NCBI GenBank assembly: GCA_910588875.1
Contig: CAJURT010000004.1
Coordinates: 3,995 to 67,994, forward strand
Source of the DNA: an uncultured Lachnospiraceae bacterium
Lineage (GTDB): Bacteria > Bacillota > Clostridia > Lachnospirales > Lachnospiraceae
Length of the DNA: 64,000 nt
Direction of reading: 5' to 3'
Positions 44,343 through 52,783 of the stretch are shown here, in pieces. Both the position numbers and the translations under genes were made by a program. The notes below the pieces were generated by a model, which was given only the letters and a program-made list of their open reading frames with translations, was not told the origin of the DNA and made no database searches. How positions within the stretch are numbered: position 1 is the first letter of the stretch; each line of letters starts with the position of its first letter.

Positions 44343-45170
44343 CTATAATGTAATCGTGCCCACTTCCCTGCTGGCATTCATCATCATCTGCAGGCGCAGG
44401 ATCTGGATCAGGCTGGCATAGCTTGCCTTATCCATGGTTATGGTATCCCCATCCTCCGATACAGTCCCCATCAGCCCCAGCGCCTCCGTGCTTCCCAAAG
44501 ACGCGCCGTAAAGGCTTGCCAGAGGGTTGTAGGAAGTGCCGTAGAGGCTGGAAAACGGATTGTAGGAGGAACCGTAAAGGCCCGATAGCTGGCCATAAGA
44601 AGAGCCATAGAGGCCTGACAGCTGCCCTGTGCTGCCGCTCACCGTCTTTCCGGCGTACAGAGGGGCTCCGTTCATATAGGAAATAACCTTCTTTACATAG
44701 TTTTGGGTCTCCTTATACGGCGGAATGCCGCCATATTTCTGCACGCTGTTAGGGCCTGCATTATAAGCCGCCAAGGCCAGGCTCACGTCTCCCCCGAAAC
44801 GGTCTAAATTCTCCCGCAGGTATTTCGTGCCTCCCATAATGTTCTGCCTCGCATCGTAGGGGTCCGAAACCCCCAGGGAACGGGCAGTCCCGGGCATAAG
44901 CTGCATCACCCCAATCGCCCCCGCCTTGGAGACCACATTGGTATTAAAGTCGGACTCTGCCTTTGCCACTGCCTTAACCAGGTTAAGAGGCACCCCATAC
45001 CGGGATGCCGCCTCCTCAAATATGGCATCCATGCTCTCCGGGGCGCCCAGGACGGCATTGTGGAATACCGTCTGGAAATCCCCGCCGGACGCTCCCGGCT
45101 GGGCCATCGCCCTGTAAACGTTCTGCGTATCCTGTGTATTTAGCGCCGCTGCTGATGTTACCAATCCCAT
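44343..45170 (-). CDS. Lytic transglycosylase with SLT domain and tandem repeats
   Basis: A 275-residue goose-lysozyme/SLT-type enzyme cutting peptidoglycan glycan strands. Catalytic Glu72 lies in 'VKAVAKAESDFNTNVVS', followed by 'GAIGVMQLMPGTARSLGV' and 'ALAAYNAGPNSVQKYGG'. No signal peptide is seen; such flagellar SLT proteins may leave through the flagellar export apparatus. After the domain there are four tandem copies of an 11-residue unit (consensus LSSLYGSSYNP) encoded at 44501-44626. Flagellar operon context suggests remodelling of the wall for rod passage (inference). Confidence 0.88.
   Translation of the reverse strand: MGLVTSAAALNTQDTQNVYRAMAQPGASGGDFQTVFHNAVLGAPESMDAIFEEAASRYGVPLNLVKAVAKAESDFNTNVVSKAGAIGVMQLMPGTARSLGVSDPYDARQNIMGGTKYLRENLDRFGGDVSLALAAYNAGPNSVQKYGGIPPYKETQNYVKKVISYMNGAPLYAGKTVSGSTGQLSGLYGSSYGQLSGLYGSSYNPFSSLYGTSYNPLASLYGASLGSTEALGLMGTVSEDGDTITMDKASYASLIQILRLQMMMNASREVGTITL
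44501..44626 (-). repeat. Tandem 33-bp repeat in the transglycosylase gene
   Basis: Four copies encoding QLSGLYGSSYG, QLSGLYGSSYN, PFSSLYGTSYN and PLASLYGASLG. In-frame units mean copy number can change without frameshift. Confidence 0.75.
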
Positions 45171-45201
45171 GATGTATGTTCCTCTTTCTTTAAGATAATT
45201 G

Positions 45202-46509
45202 TCACCGTATCTCTGCCCCGTCCGCGCCTAATTGCCTTCCGCTGACCGTGGTATCCGCCGCCATGCTGCCGTCACTGTACAGAAAATAATTTTTCCCCTC
45301 AACCGTGATCCATCCGGTCAGCATCCGGCCGCTCTGGTCCATAAAATACCATTTGCCGTCCAACTGCACCCAATACCGCCGCATCAGCCCGGAACCGTCT
45401 AAGTAATACCACTCTCCCTGGCGGGGCTGGATCCACCCGGTGCACATATCCCCGTTATTGCCCAGATAGTACCAGGAATCCCCGGAGGGATTCACCCATC
45501 CGGTCTGCATCACGCCGTTCCCGTCCATATAATACCAGAAACCGCCGATATTCTGCCATCCCCTGGCCATATTTCCATTCTGGTCAAAATAATACCATTG
45601 GCTGGATACCTTCTTCCAGGTATCGGCAGCCTTCCTGCCGTCCGGCAGGATGTAATTGTTCCCCCGGATCGCACCGCCGTCATTCGCCCCGTTGCCCGGT
45701 CCTGCCCCGCTGCCGGCAGAATTCCCCGGAGAACTGCTGGTGCCGGAACTCCCGCCTCCGCTGCTGCCATTGTTCCAGTTCTCCCAGTCATCCGCATCAA
45801 ATTCCTGATCCGAGGAAGTGATAAAGGAACCCTCCTTCAGGTATTTCTTCTCCTCCGAGGTAATGGGGATCGCCTTGACTTCATAGTAATAGGTCTTATC
45901 CACGTCATCCATGTACTCTGTCAGGTTACAGGAATTTGCTCCGTTCACCGTGATCCGTTTAATCACTTTGTTGTCCCCATATAATACCAGGGAATATCCC
46001 GGGGCATAATCCACCGCCTTCCAGACCGCACGCTTGCGCGACGAACTCCAGCCCGCCTCCGAGGTGTCACCCAAAACCGTAACCGGCTTATAATCCACCT
46101 TGACCTGAAGCGTGCCGTCATCCAGGGCTTTGGCCGACACAAAGTCCGCCCCTGTCACTTTGCATTTGGAACGGTTTAAAGAAACAGGGAACACCTTCCC
46201 TTCATCCGCATTCACCGTGATCTCCACCCGCACCTTTTTGCCGGGCTTCCACCTGTCGTAATCTGTCCGAAACTGGACATCCCCCAGGGTACATCCCGTT
46301 CCGCTGACACTGATCTCCGGCTCCGGGATCTCCTCCGGCTCCCCGAACGTGGATTTCAGCGTGACAGTCAGGCTTTCCACCACACTGGAATCCGCCCCAT
46401 AGCTGACAGTTCCCCGGCCTGCCCCAATCCCTGCAAGAACCACTGCCGCCATCAGGCACACCCCTGACTTTGCCGCCCTCCTCCAGGCAGCCATCCTAAC
46501 CTTCTGCAT
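45202..46509 (-). CDS. Secreted cell-wall-binding repeat protein (2)
   Basis: A 435-residue exported protein: basic start and hydrophobic core ('SGVCLMAAVVLAGIGAG'), cleavage likely near 'VSYGADSS'. An N-terminal beta-rich region (about 35-240) precedes a Gly/Ser/Asn linker and about six choline-binding-like repeats of the form GW-x-WYY-DxNG-M. Residues 30-240 resemble the partner gene upstream. ATG at 46509 has GGACAGGCGG before it; an earlier ATG at 46542 overlaps the upstream stop as ATGA but has no spaced ribosome site. Likely attached to the wall near the flagellum; function unknown. Confidence 0.8.
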   Translation of the reverse strand: MQKVRMAAWRRAAKSGVCLMAAVVLAGIGAGRGTVSYGADSSVVESLTVTLKSTFGEPEEIPEPEISVSGTGCTLGDVQFRTDYDRWKPGKKVRVEITVNADEGKVFPVSLNRSKCKVTGADFVSAKALDDGTLQVKVDYKPVTVLGDTSEAGWSSSRKRAVWKAVDYAPGYSLVLYGDNKVIKRITVNGANSCNLTEYMDDVDKTYYYEVKAIPITSEEKKYLKEGSFITSSDQEFDADDWENWNNGSSGGGSSGTSSSPGNSAGSGAGPGNGANDGGAIRGNNYILPDGRKAADTWKKVSSQWYYFDQNGNMARGWQNIGGFWYYMDGNGVMQTGWVNPSGDSWYYLGNNGDMCTGWIQPRQGEWYYLDGSGLMRRYWVQLDGKWYFMDQSGRMLTGWITVEGKNYFLYSDGSMAADTTVSGRQLGADGAEIR

Positions 46510-46538
46510 TTCCGCCTGTCCTTTCCCTCTGCCGGATG

Positions 46539-47915
46539 TCATCTCCAGATCCCGTCGGAATCAATGGGGAAGCCGTCCACCTGTGTATCGTGGGCCATCT
46601 CCCCGGAACCGGGATAGAAATAATACCAGCTTCCGTCAACCTGGTTCCAGCCCTCCAAAAGTTCCCCGTTGGAATCCGCAAAATAAGTTTTCTCGTCCCT
46701 GCGGATCCACCCGGTAAACATTGCCCCCTGCAGGCTGTTCTCCACCGTATTTAAGTAATAAGTCTTGCCCTTCTCCTTCAGCCACCCCGTATACATGCTG
46801 CCGTCCTCATTAAAATAGAAATAATAGGGTCCGATCACCCGCCATCCGGGGGATACCATCGTCCCCTTCGGCATCGTCCCCTCGGCCTCCGGGCGGAAAT
46901 AATACCAGGAGCCGCCGATCTGGGACCACCCTACTGCCATCTGCCCGTTATCATACAGGTAATACCGCTCCTGCCCGGACTGCCTCCAGCCCGTAGCCAT
47001 GGCGCCGTCCTCGTTAAAATAGTACCACACCCCGTCAATCTCCGACCAGCCGTCCCTTAACAGGTTCCCGTCGGGATAACGGTATTTCCAGGTATCCCCT
47101 TCCTTAAACCACCCTACGGGATCCTTCGTGCCCTTTACCACCGAAGCATTGCCTGACTGCTGCCCTTTGCCGTCCGACACATACCGGTCCGTAATCTCCA
47201 GTTCCCCGGACTCCACCCAGTCACTCTTCTTGCCATACTTTTCCTGGGCATCGGTCCCCGGGATGGTGCGCACCTTGAAGGTATATTCCCCCTCTTTCGT
47301 CATATAGGGATAGAAATTATAGCTTTTTGAAGACACCTTGGCCACTTTATGTACACTCTTCTCGTCCCGGAACAGCTGCAGTTCGTAATACCCGGAATCG
47401 TTATCCGGCTCTTCCCACCGGGCTTCCCCCAGGTTCTTCTCGTTCCAGTAGGCATCCCTCGGAGGGTCATACTCGCCCTTCACCGGCTTGACCCGCAGGG
47501 TAACCACCAGGGAATCCCCGTCCCGCTTTGCGGAGACGAAACTGCCTCCGCTGACCTTGACATTGGATGCCTTGTAGCTGGCAAGGAAATAGTGCTCGCT
47601 CACGTCCTCCGGCTCCAGAGTCACCATCAGCCTCGGTTCATCGGAAGGAAGCACCGTCTTGGAACCCTTATCCACCCATTCTGCCTCCGTCAGCGTATAA
47701 TAGGAGCCGCTGCAGCTTACCACCACGCCCCCGTCCTCAGCCGTGCTGTTGCCGATCTCAATCTCCGGCAGGCTCTTCCCCGGCTCCAGCTTGGAGGACA
47801 CCCGCACGCTCACCGTGTTAATCGGCTTCGTGGCCGCAAATGACTCCAAAGGCACACACACCAGGCTGCAAACCGCAAGAAACCAAGCTATGCTTCTTTT
47901 TATCCTTAAATTCAT
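46539..47915 (-). CDS. Secreted cell-wall-binding repeat protein (1)
   Basis: A 458-residue exported protein with a clear signal peptide (1-27, 'SIAWFLAVCSLVCVPLESFA'). A beta-rich domain (about 30-235) with a fibronectin-like segment ('GYYELQLFRDEKSVHKVAKV') is followed by about eight choline-binding-like repeats ('GWSEIDGVWYYFNEDGAMAT' and so on). It is a tandem paralogue of the next gene. ATG at 47915 follows AGGAGGATTTT; the upstream frame is not coding. In the sigma-28 operon with FliK- and FlhB-like genes, so it may act on the wall around the flagellum (inference). Confidence 0.82.
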   Translation of the reverse strand: MNLRIKRSIAWFLAVCSLVCVPLESFAATKPINTVSVRVSSKLEPGKSLPEIEIGNSTAEDGGVVVSCSGSYYTLTEAEWVDKGSKTVLPSDEPRLMVTLEPEDVSEHYFLASYKASNVKVSGGSFVSAKRDGDSLVVTLRVKPVKGEYDPPRDAYWNEKNLGEARWEEPDNDSGYYELQLFRDEKSVHKVAKVSSKSYNFYPYMTKEGEYTFKVRTIPGTDAQEKYGKKSDWVESGELEITDRYVSDGKGQQSGNASVVKGTKDPVGWFKEGDTWKYRYPDGNLLRDGWSEIDGVWYYFNEDGAMATGWRQSGQERYYLYDNGQMAVGWSQIGGSWYYFRPEAEGTMPKGTMVSPGWRVIGPYYFYFNEDGSMYTGWLKEKGKTYYLNTVENSLQGAMFTGWIRRDEKTYFADSNGELLEGWNQVDGSWYYFYPGSGEMAHDTQVDGFPIDSDGIWR

Positions 47916-47940
47916 AAAATCCTCCTGACTGGCCGTATCC

Positions 47941-48342
47941 TCAGCCTTCCGGGGCGCCGCCCTCCTGCCGGGAGCCCCCCTCTGCGGGCAAGCCATCTCC
48001 TTCCCCGCCGGGAAGCTGCTGCCCCATTCCTTCCTGCCCTTCCATCTCCCCAGGATCCGGCGCCTCATTCTTCTCCGGCACATATCCCAGGAAATAGATA
48101 TAGATATCAACAATGGCCTGGTACAGTTCCTTCGGGATCTCCGACCCCAGCTGCAGCTGGGTAAGCAGCGTGGCCAGGGAAGCGTCCTCATATACCGGCA
48201 CCCCCGCCTCCATGGCCGTCTCGGTAATCTTCTCCGCAAGATACCCCATGCCCGAGGCAACAATCACCGGCGCCCCGTTCTTATCCGGGTTGTATTTTAA
48301 AGCGACAGCCTTCTGCCGCATCAAATCATCAAATTCTGACAT
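47941..48342 (-). CDS. FlhB C-terminal-domain-like protein (YlqH type)
   Basis: A 133-residue protein matching only the cytosolic domain of FlhB/EscU: 'AVALKYNPDKNGAPVIVASG' corresponds to the segment after the NPTH cleavage site, and 'AMEAGVPVYEDASLATLLTQ' plus 'IPKELYQAIVDIYIYF' to its end. It has no membrane part and no NPTH site. The last 35 residues are Gly/Glu/Pro-rich. B. subtilis has a similar stand-alone protein (YlqH) beside YlqG. ATG at 48342 follows GGAGAGG and overlaps the upstream gene by 14 bases, so the two are coupled. Confidence 0.85.
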   Translation of the reverse strand: MSEFDDLMRQKAVALKYNPDKNGAPVIVASGMGYLAEKITETAMEAGVPVYEDASLATLLTQLQLGSEIPKELYQAIVDIYIYFLGYVPEKNEAPDPGEMEGQEGMGQQLPGGEGDGLPAEGGSRQEGGAPEG

Positions 48343-49759
48343 TGATCGTCCTCTCCTTCTCCCGGATCTCCGGAAACACCTCATCCACCCTCCGGTCACG
48401 GACACGTTCCCGGATCAGAAGCTGGTTAAAACGGAGTCCATTCTTCTTGAGGATATCCGCCACCTCTGCCTGGATCTTCTTATCTTGTTTTGCCAGCTGC
48501 GGCGGCACAAACAGCTGAACCCGGGACTGTCTGTCCTGCAAAGTCATCACCATCTCAAACTTTCCCAAGGTCTGAATATCAAACTTCAAAAACAGCTTGA
48601 TCTTCCTGGCATCCTCCTCAAAGTCCTTCTTCGCATCCGGATCCACCCACATTTCCGACATCACATTGTTGTCCTCGTACTGAAAGGGGAGGACAAAATG
48701 AAGCAGGGGCATATATACGCTCTCATTGATGAGCATCCCGTTCATAATATTGTAAAACTGCTGTACGTTCTCCAAGCCGCCATGGCCGTTGGCCCCCTTC
48801 AGGAGGAGGGCAGACAGGCTGTCAGCAAACTCCGACAGGGGCGGATGAGCCTCCCTTGCCCCGGCCATCAAAAGCTGTTCCAGATCTGCGTCCGCATCCC
48901 CCTTAAAAAGCCGCCCAAAATCCCGGATCCCCAGCAAACTGTCAAACAGTTCAAACAGATGCCCTTTTCCTCCGTTCTGGTATCTCACCGCATGGAAAAC
49001 CAGGAGCATAGCCGCTTCACGGACTGCCCCGTAATCATGGGTCCTCGACACATAAGAAGACAGGAACGGAATCAGCCTCTGGTTCAGGATGCCGGTATTT
49101 TCCTCCGTATCCCCGTTGGCCGCATCCCAGTTCATGGAATCTGCTAACCCCCTGAACTCCTCCCGGTAGGCACGGAGCAGCAGCTGTTCAATGTCCTCTG
49201 TCAGGGCCCGCATCTGCTGCAGAAGATGGGCCCCGGAAGAATAGTCATTATATCCTTTCAGAAAATTCAGCACAGCCTCCTTCAGCCGTTCAGAAGGGCT
49301 CTGTGCCAGCACAGAACGGAGACGGTTAAAGAAATCCCCGGAAAACCTGGCCTGCAGTTCCCCCTGCCCCTGCAGATATTCCAAAAGATCCTGCGGGGAA
49401 TCCATACGCATAGACATCAGGAAACGTTCGATCAGGGCGGTCACTTCCGCCTGGTCTGCCCCTTTCAGCCCTGCCATATCCCCAAACAGCAGGCGTTCCA
49501 TCACTTCTGAGAGGTTCCCATTCTCCCCCAGCCCCTTGACAAAAGCACCATAATTGCTGTCATAATTTACAGCACTGAATAAGTCATCCTGGGTACTGTT
49601 GCCGGTCTGATCCCCGTCCTTGTTATCCGCACGGACCACCCGGGTAGGATCCACCGGATTATGGACCGCCTGGCCTGCCTGCCTGGGATCCTGGGGATTC
49701 AGGATATTCCGGTTATCTGTATTCAGATTCGGCGTGGTTACCTGTAAGATATTTGACAT
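48329..49759 (-). CDS. FliK-like (YlqG-type) protein with Flg_hook-like C-terminus
   Basis: A 476-residue protein with a disordered N-terminus (1-70, rich in N, D, Q, P), a helical middle (about 85-340) and a C-terminal region (about 375-455) whose 'IKLFLKFDIQTLGKFEMVMT' and following strands look like the FliK hook-length-control domain. It is first in the leftward sigma-28 operon and overlaps the FlhB-C-like gene. The pairing copies the FliK-FlhB substrate-switch contact, so a secretion-control role is inferred, but the match is remote and a dedicated FliK may exist elsewhere. Confidence 0.65.
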   Translation of the reverse strand: MSNILQVTTPNLNTDNRNILNPQDPRQAGQAVHNPVDPTRVVRADNKDGDQTGNSTQDDLFSAVNYDSNYGAFVKGLGENGNLSEVMERLLFGDMAGLKGADQAEVTALIERFLMSMRMDSPQDLLEYLQGQGELQARFSGDFFNRLRSVLAQSPSERLKEAVLNFLKGYNDYSSGAHLLQQMRALTEDIEQLLLRAYREEFRGLADSMNWDAANGDTEENTGILNQRLIPFLSSYVSRTHDYGAVREAAMLLVFHAVRYQNGGKGHLFELFDSLLGIRDFGRLFKGDADADLEQLLMAGAREAHPPLSEFADSLSALLLKGANGHGGLENVQQFYNIMNGMLINESVYMPLLHFVLPFQYEDNNVMSEMWVDPDAKKDFEEDARKIKLFLKFDIQTLGKFEMVMTLQDRQSRVQLFVPPQLAKQDKKIQAEVADILKKNGLRFNQLLIRERVRDRRVDEVFPEIREKERTINVRI

Positions 49760-49810
49760 ATGTCCTCCAGCTTGTATCTTTTATATCATTTAAATATCAT
49801 TATCATTTAT

Positions 49811-49837
49811 ATATCGGCGTGTTTTAACAAATCATAA
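49811..49837 (-). promoter_or_regulatory. Sigma-28 promoter of the FliK-like operon
   Basis: Minus-strand TTAT (49837-49834), 15-base spacer, GCCGATAT (49818-49811). Confidence 0.7.
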
Positions 49838-49942
49838 CCTTGTACCTGGCCGCAGTTCCTGCCCATATCTGTTATTATATTCGTTTTTTCCTTTTTGCAC
49901 AAGATCTTTCCTCTTTTTTGCAGAAAAACTTGCCGCCTGAGG

Positions 49943-49969
49943 TTATATTCCACCAAAAAATGCCGATAT
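49943..49969 (+). promoter_or_regulatory. Sigma-28 promoter of flgM
   Basis: TTAT (49943-49946), 15-base spacer, GCCGATAT (49962-49969). The 255-base gap between the divergent genes holds only the two back-to-back sigma-28 promoters and the ribosome sites. Confidence 0.7.
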
Positions 49970-50014
49970 TCAAGACATATAGGATTTACCTGCATCCATA
50001 GAAGGGAGGTAGCT

Positions 50015-50317
50015 ATGAACGTTGTATTCCGAACCACGAACAGCCAGCCTTACCGTACGCCCGTGTCCGCACCGCGTAAGCACACGGCTCCGGCCGCCAC
50101 GGTAAAAGGCGATTATGATACGGTAAATATCCGGAGGCCGCAAGCCGCACAAGACGACGAGGAAAGTTTTGCCCGGATCTTGGCGCGCAGGGCCGCAGCC
50201 CAGCTTGGCAGCGGGGCAAGCCAGGAGCGTGTCCAGGAACTTGGCCGCAGGGTTGCAGACGGCACCTATCAGCCGGACGCCCAGAGAATTGCCGGGCGGA
50301 TGCTTGGCCTTAGCTGA
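50015..50317 (+). CDS. flgM: Anti-sigma-28 factor FlgM
   Basis: A 100-residue protein that binds sigma-28 until the hook is complete and is then exported. The C-terminal half has the FlgM pattern: 'YDTVNI' at the start of the sigma-binding part, then helices ending 'RVQELGRRVADGTYQPDAQR' and 'IAGRMLGL'. The first 35 residues are basic and disordered, as expected of an exported substrate. ATG at 50015 follows AAGGGAGGT. It starts the flgM-flgN-flgK-flgL block and has its own sigma-28 promoter, giving feedback. Confidence 0.88.
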   Translation: MNVVFRTTNSQPYRTPVSAPRKHTAPAATVKGDYDTVNIRRPQAAQDDEESFARILARRAAAQLGSGASQERVQELGRRVADGTYQPDAQRIAGRMLGLS

Positions 50318-50351
50318 GCCCCGTCCCGCATAGAAGGGAGTTAATGAAATA

Positions 50352-50834
50352 TTGATAAACCATACGCAGGAATCATTGGAAGAATTTGCTGCCGTAATCC
50401 GGGAACTGTCCGGTACGGCAGAGGAGATCGCCCGCATTGAGGAGGAGAAGGCATCCGCCGCTACGGATAAGCGCCATTACCTGATGGACAGTTTTATCCA
50501 GGAGGAACAGGCCTCCATCCTCAAATTGCGCGGCCTGGAACAGCGCAGGCTCCGCTTAGCAGACGCCCTGGGATGGAAGTCATTGACCTTCCGCCAGATC
50601 CTAGAGAAGGCAGACCCGGCCGAGGCCTCTTTCCTGAATCCGGTTTTCTTGGATCTGGAACGCCAGCTGAAGCGTCTGGGGAATGCCCGTGAAGCTTCGG
50701 AGCGCATCCTTGGCACCCGGATCCACGAACTTGAGGTTATCCTCGCGAGGAAGCAGGGCGGATCCTATGACAACACAGGGAATGTCAGCCTGAACGCACC
50801 CCCGCATTCCAAGCTGCACGACAAATATGTATGA
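50352..50834 (+). CDS. flgN: FlgK/FlgL export chaperone FlgN
   Basis: A 160-residue helical cytosolic chaperone. The family core 'LMDSFIQEEQASILKLRGLE' followed by 'QRRLRLADALGW' is present. The start is a TTG at 50352 about eleven bases after GAAGGGAG. An ATG at 50344 is nearer the ribosome site but reads only ATG AAA TAT TGA, and its stop overlaps the TTG. It lies between flgM and flgK, its usual place. Confidence 0.85.
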   Translation: MINHTQESLEEFAAVIRELSGTAEEIARIEEEKASAATDKRHYLMDSFIQEEQASILKLRGLEQRRLRLADALGWKSLTFRQILEKADPAEASFLNPVFLDLERQLKRLGNAREASERILGTRIHELEVILARKQGGSYDNTGNVSLNAPPHSKLHDKYV

Positions 50835-50906
50835 CCTGTTTTTATTTTTTTAATTATCTATATTGTTATATTCTATAATAGCAGAAAATACTTTGGAGGA
50901 CGAATT

Positions 50907-52751
50907 ATGCTGCGAGCAACTTTCGCCGGTTTTTCAACCGCTTATTCCGCCTTGCAGGCGAGCCAGAAACGGTTGGATATTGTCGGCCAGAACCTTTCCA
51001 ATATGAATACCCCGGGGTATACCAGGCAGGCTCTCAAGACATCCAGCTTAAATTATACCCACCCTGTTGCCCACTACACGAACGGTTCCGAGACGTCCGT
51101 GGGTTTTGGTGTGCACATGGATAAGGTTACCCAGCTGCGTGACCCATACTTAGATGCCCAGTACCGGGATCAGATCCGTAAATCCGGGTATTCGGACGGG
51201 ATCCAGACGGCGTTTGACCGCTTAGCCGGTATCTTCGACGAGTCAGAGATCAACGGCATCCGCAAGGCATTTGACGATATTGAGGCCACTCTGCTTAACA
51301 TGCAGGATGCATCCAAGATCAACGACCCGATCTACGAATCGGAACTCCGCGCCCGCATGCAGGCCCTGACAAACCTGCTGAATGACGCCGACCGCAAGAT
51401 TACCGAGGCTGAGAAGGATGAGTACACCCGCCTAGACGGTGAGAGCACTACCCAGAACGGCGCCGAGCAGAATATCAATGAGATCATAAAGCAGATCGGC
51501 AACCTGAACCGCCAGATCAAGGATAACCAGATTTTCGGCCAGCCGAGTTTGGAACTCATGGACGAACGCAACATGCTGTTAGATGAACTTGCCAGCTACA
51601 TCCCGATTGAGGTTACTTATTACAAAGACAAAGACCATGACGGCATAGATGAGAACGGCAATCCGGCGCCCGGCGAAAATTACTACCTTGACTCCAACGG
51701 CCATCCCTATGCCAAGAAAGACTGGCCGGATGATTTGCGGGTGGATATGCTGTATGTGGATAAGGACGGTGTTACCCAGCGCATCACTCTCGTGGAAGGG
51801 ACTGTGGGGAACAAGGACGACAATATCGGCCATCTTGATATCCATTTGACGGATAAGGCTGACCCCACGAAAAAACCGCTCACATATGACCATTCCACAA
51901 CAGATATTAACGTTATTTTCACTTCTGCCAAACTTGACAGCAAAGGCAATGCAAAAAATGATACCCTTACGCTGGAGACAGATAAGGATCAAACTTCCCG
52001 TCTGCCGGATAATTCCGGTTCCCTCCAGGCCAGCCTGGATATGTTATGGAAAGCCGGGGAGAACAAAAACCTGCAGGATGACGCTATCGCCGGAAACAGT
52101 GTAAACGGTTATGGATTCTACCGGAACCAGCTGGACACTTTGGCAGAGGCCTTTGCCACTGTGATCAACAAGATCAATATTGCCGGGAGCAGCAATGACC
52201 CTAACAATTTAGACAATAACCAGTTTTTGATTGCCAACCGGGACAACAATACAGCTACCGGGATCACGGCTGCCAATATCGGTATTAATATTGAATGGAG
52301 CAACGGTTCGGTTCATGTCAGCAAGTCCGGTGAAAGTGCCAACGAGACTATCCTGAACCTCCACAAAGCGATGAGTGCATCCTGGCCGCCCAAGGGCGGA
52401 GCCTTTACAGGGATGAATGGCCAGCCGATCCCCGGGCTTGACGGCAATGACCCGGACATAAAACAATTATTGGAGAAAATGAAAGACAACGCTTTCTCCG
52501 ATTTTACGAACTACACCGCAACTATCCTGGCCAATGACTCTTATAGCAACAAAAACTCTTTAAAGACCAATATCACGGTATTAAACGGCATCCAGGAGTC
52601 CCGGGATTCCGTGTCCGGCGTCAGCTTAGACGAGGAAGCTGCCAATATGATGGTATATATGTCTGCCTACAATGCAGCCTCCCGCCTTATGACCACTTTA
52701 GATGAAGCACTGAACATCCTGATTAACAACACCGGCCTTGTCGGACGTTAA
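50907..52751 (+). CDS. flgK: Flagellar hook-associated protein 1, FlgK
   Basis: A 614-residue junction protein between hook and filament. The N-terminal rod/hook signature 'STAYSALQASQKRLDIVGQN' continues 'LSNMNTPGYTRQ', and the C-terminus has 'SGVSLDEEAANMMVYMSAYN' with final heptads to 'NNTGLVGR'. The middle (about 240-520) is a variable domain rich in Asp, Asn and Gly. Ribosome site TTGGAGGA. Length is normal for the group. Confidence 0.97.
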   Translation: MLRATFAGFSTAYSALQASQKRLDIVGQNLSNMNTPGYTRQALKTSSLNYTHPVAHYTNGSETSVGFGVHMDKVTQLRDPYLDAQYRDQIRKSGYSDGIQTAFDRLAGIFDESEINGIRKAFDDIEATLLNMQDASKINDPIYESELRARMQALTNLLNDADRKITEAEKDEYTRLDGESTTQNGAEQNINEIIKQIGNLNRQIKDNQIFGQPSLELMDERNMLLDELASYIPIEVTYYKDKDHDGIDENGNPAPGENYYLDSNGHPYAKKDWPDDLRVDMLYVDKDGVTQRITLVEGTVGNKDDNIGHLDIHLTDKADPTKKPLTYDHSTTDINVIFTSAKLDSKGNAKNDTLTLETDKDQTSRLPDNSGSLQASLDMLWKAGENKNLQDDAIAGNSVNGYGFYRNQLDTLAEAFATVINKINIAGSSNDPNNLDNNQFLIANRDNNTATGITAANIGINIEWSNGSVHVSKSGESANETILNLHKAMSASWPPKGGAFTGMNGQPIPGLDGNDPDIKQLLEKMKDNAFSDFTNYTATILANDSYSNKNSLKTNITVLNGIQESRDSVSGVSLDEEAANMMVYMSAYNAASRLMTTLDEALNILINNTGLVGR

Positions 52752-52783
52752 CCAGCACCATAACGAATTACGGAGGTAGCAAC

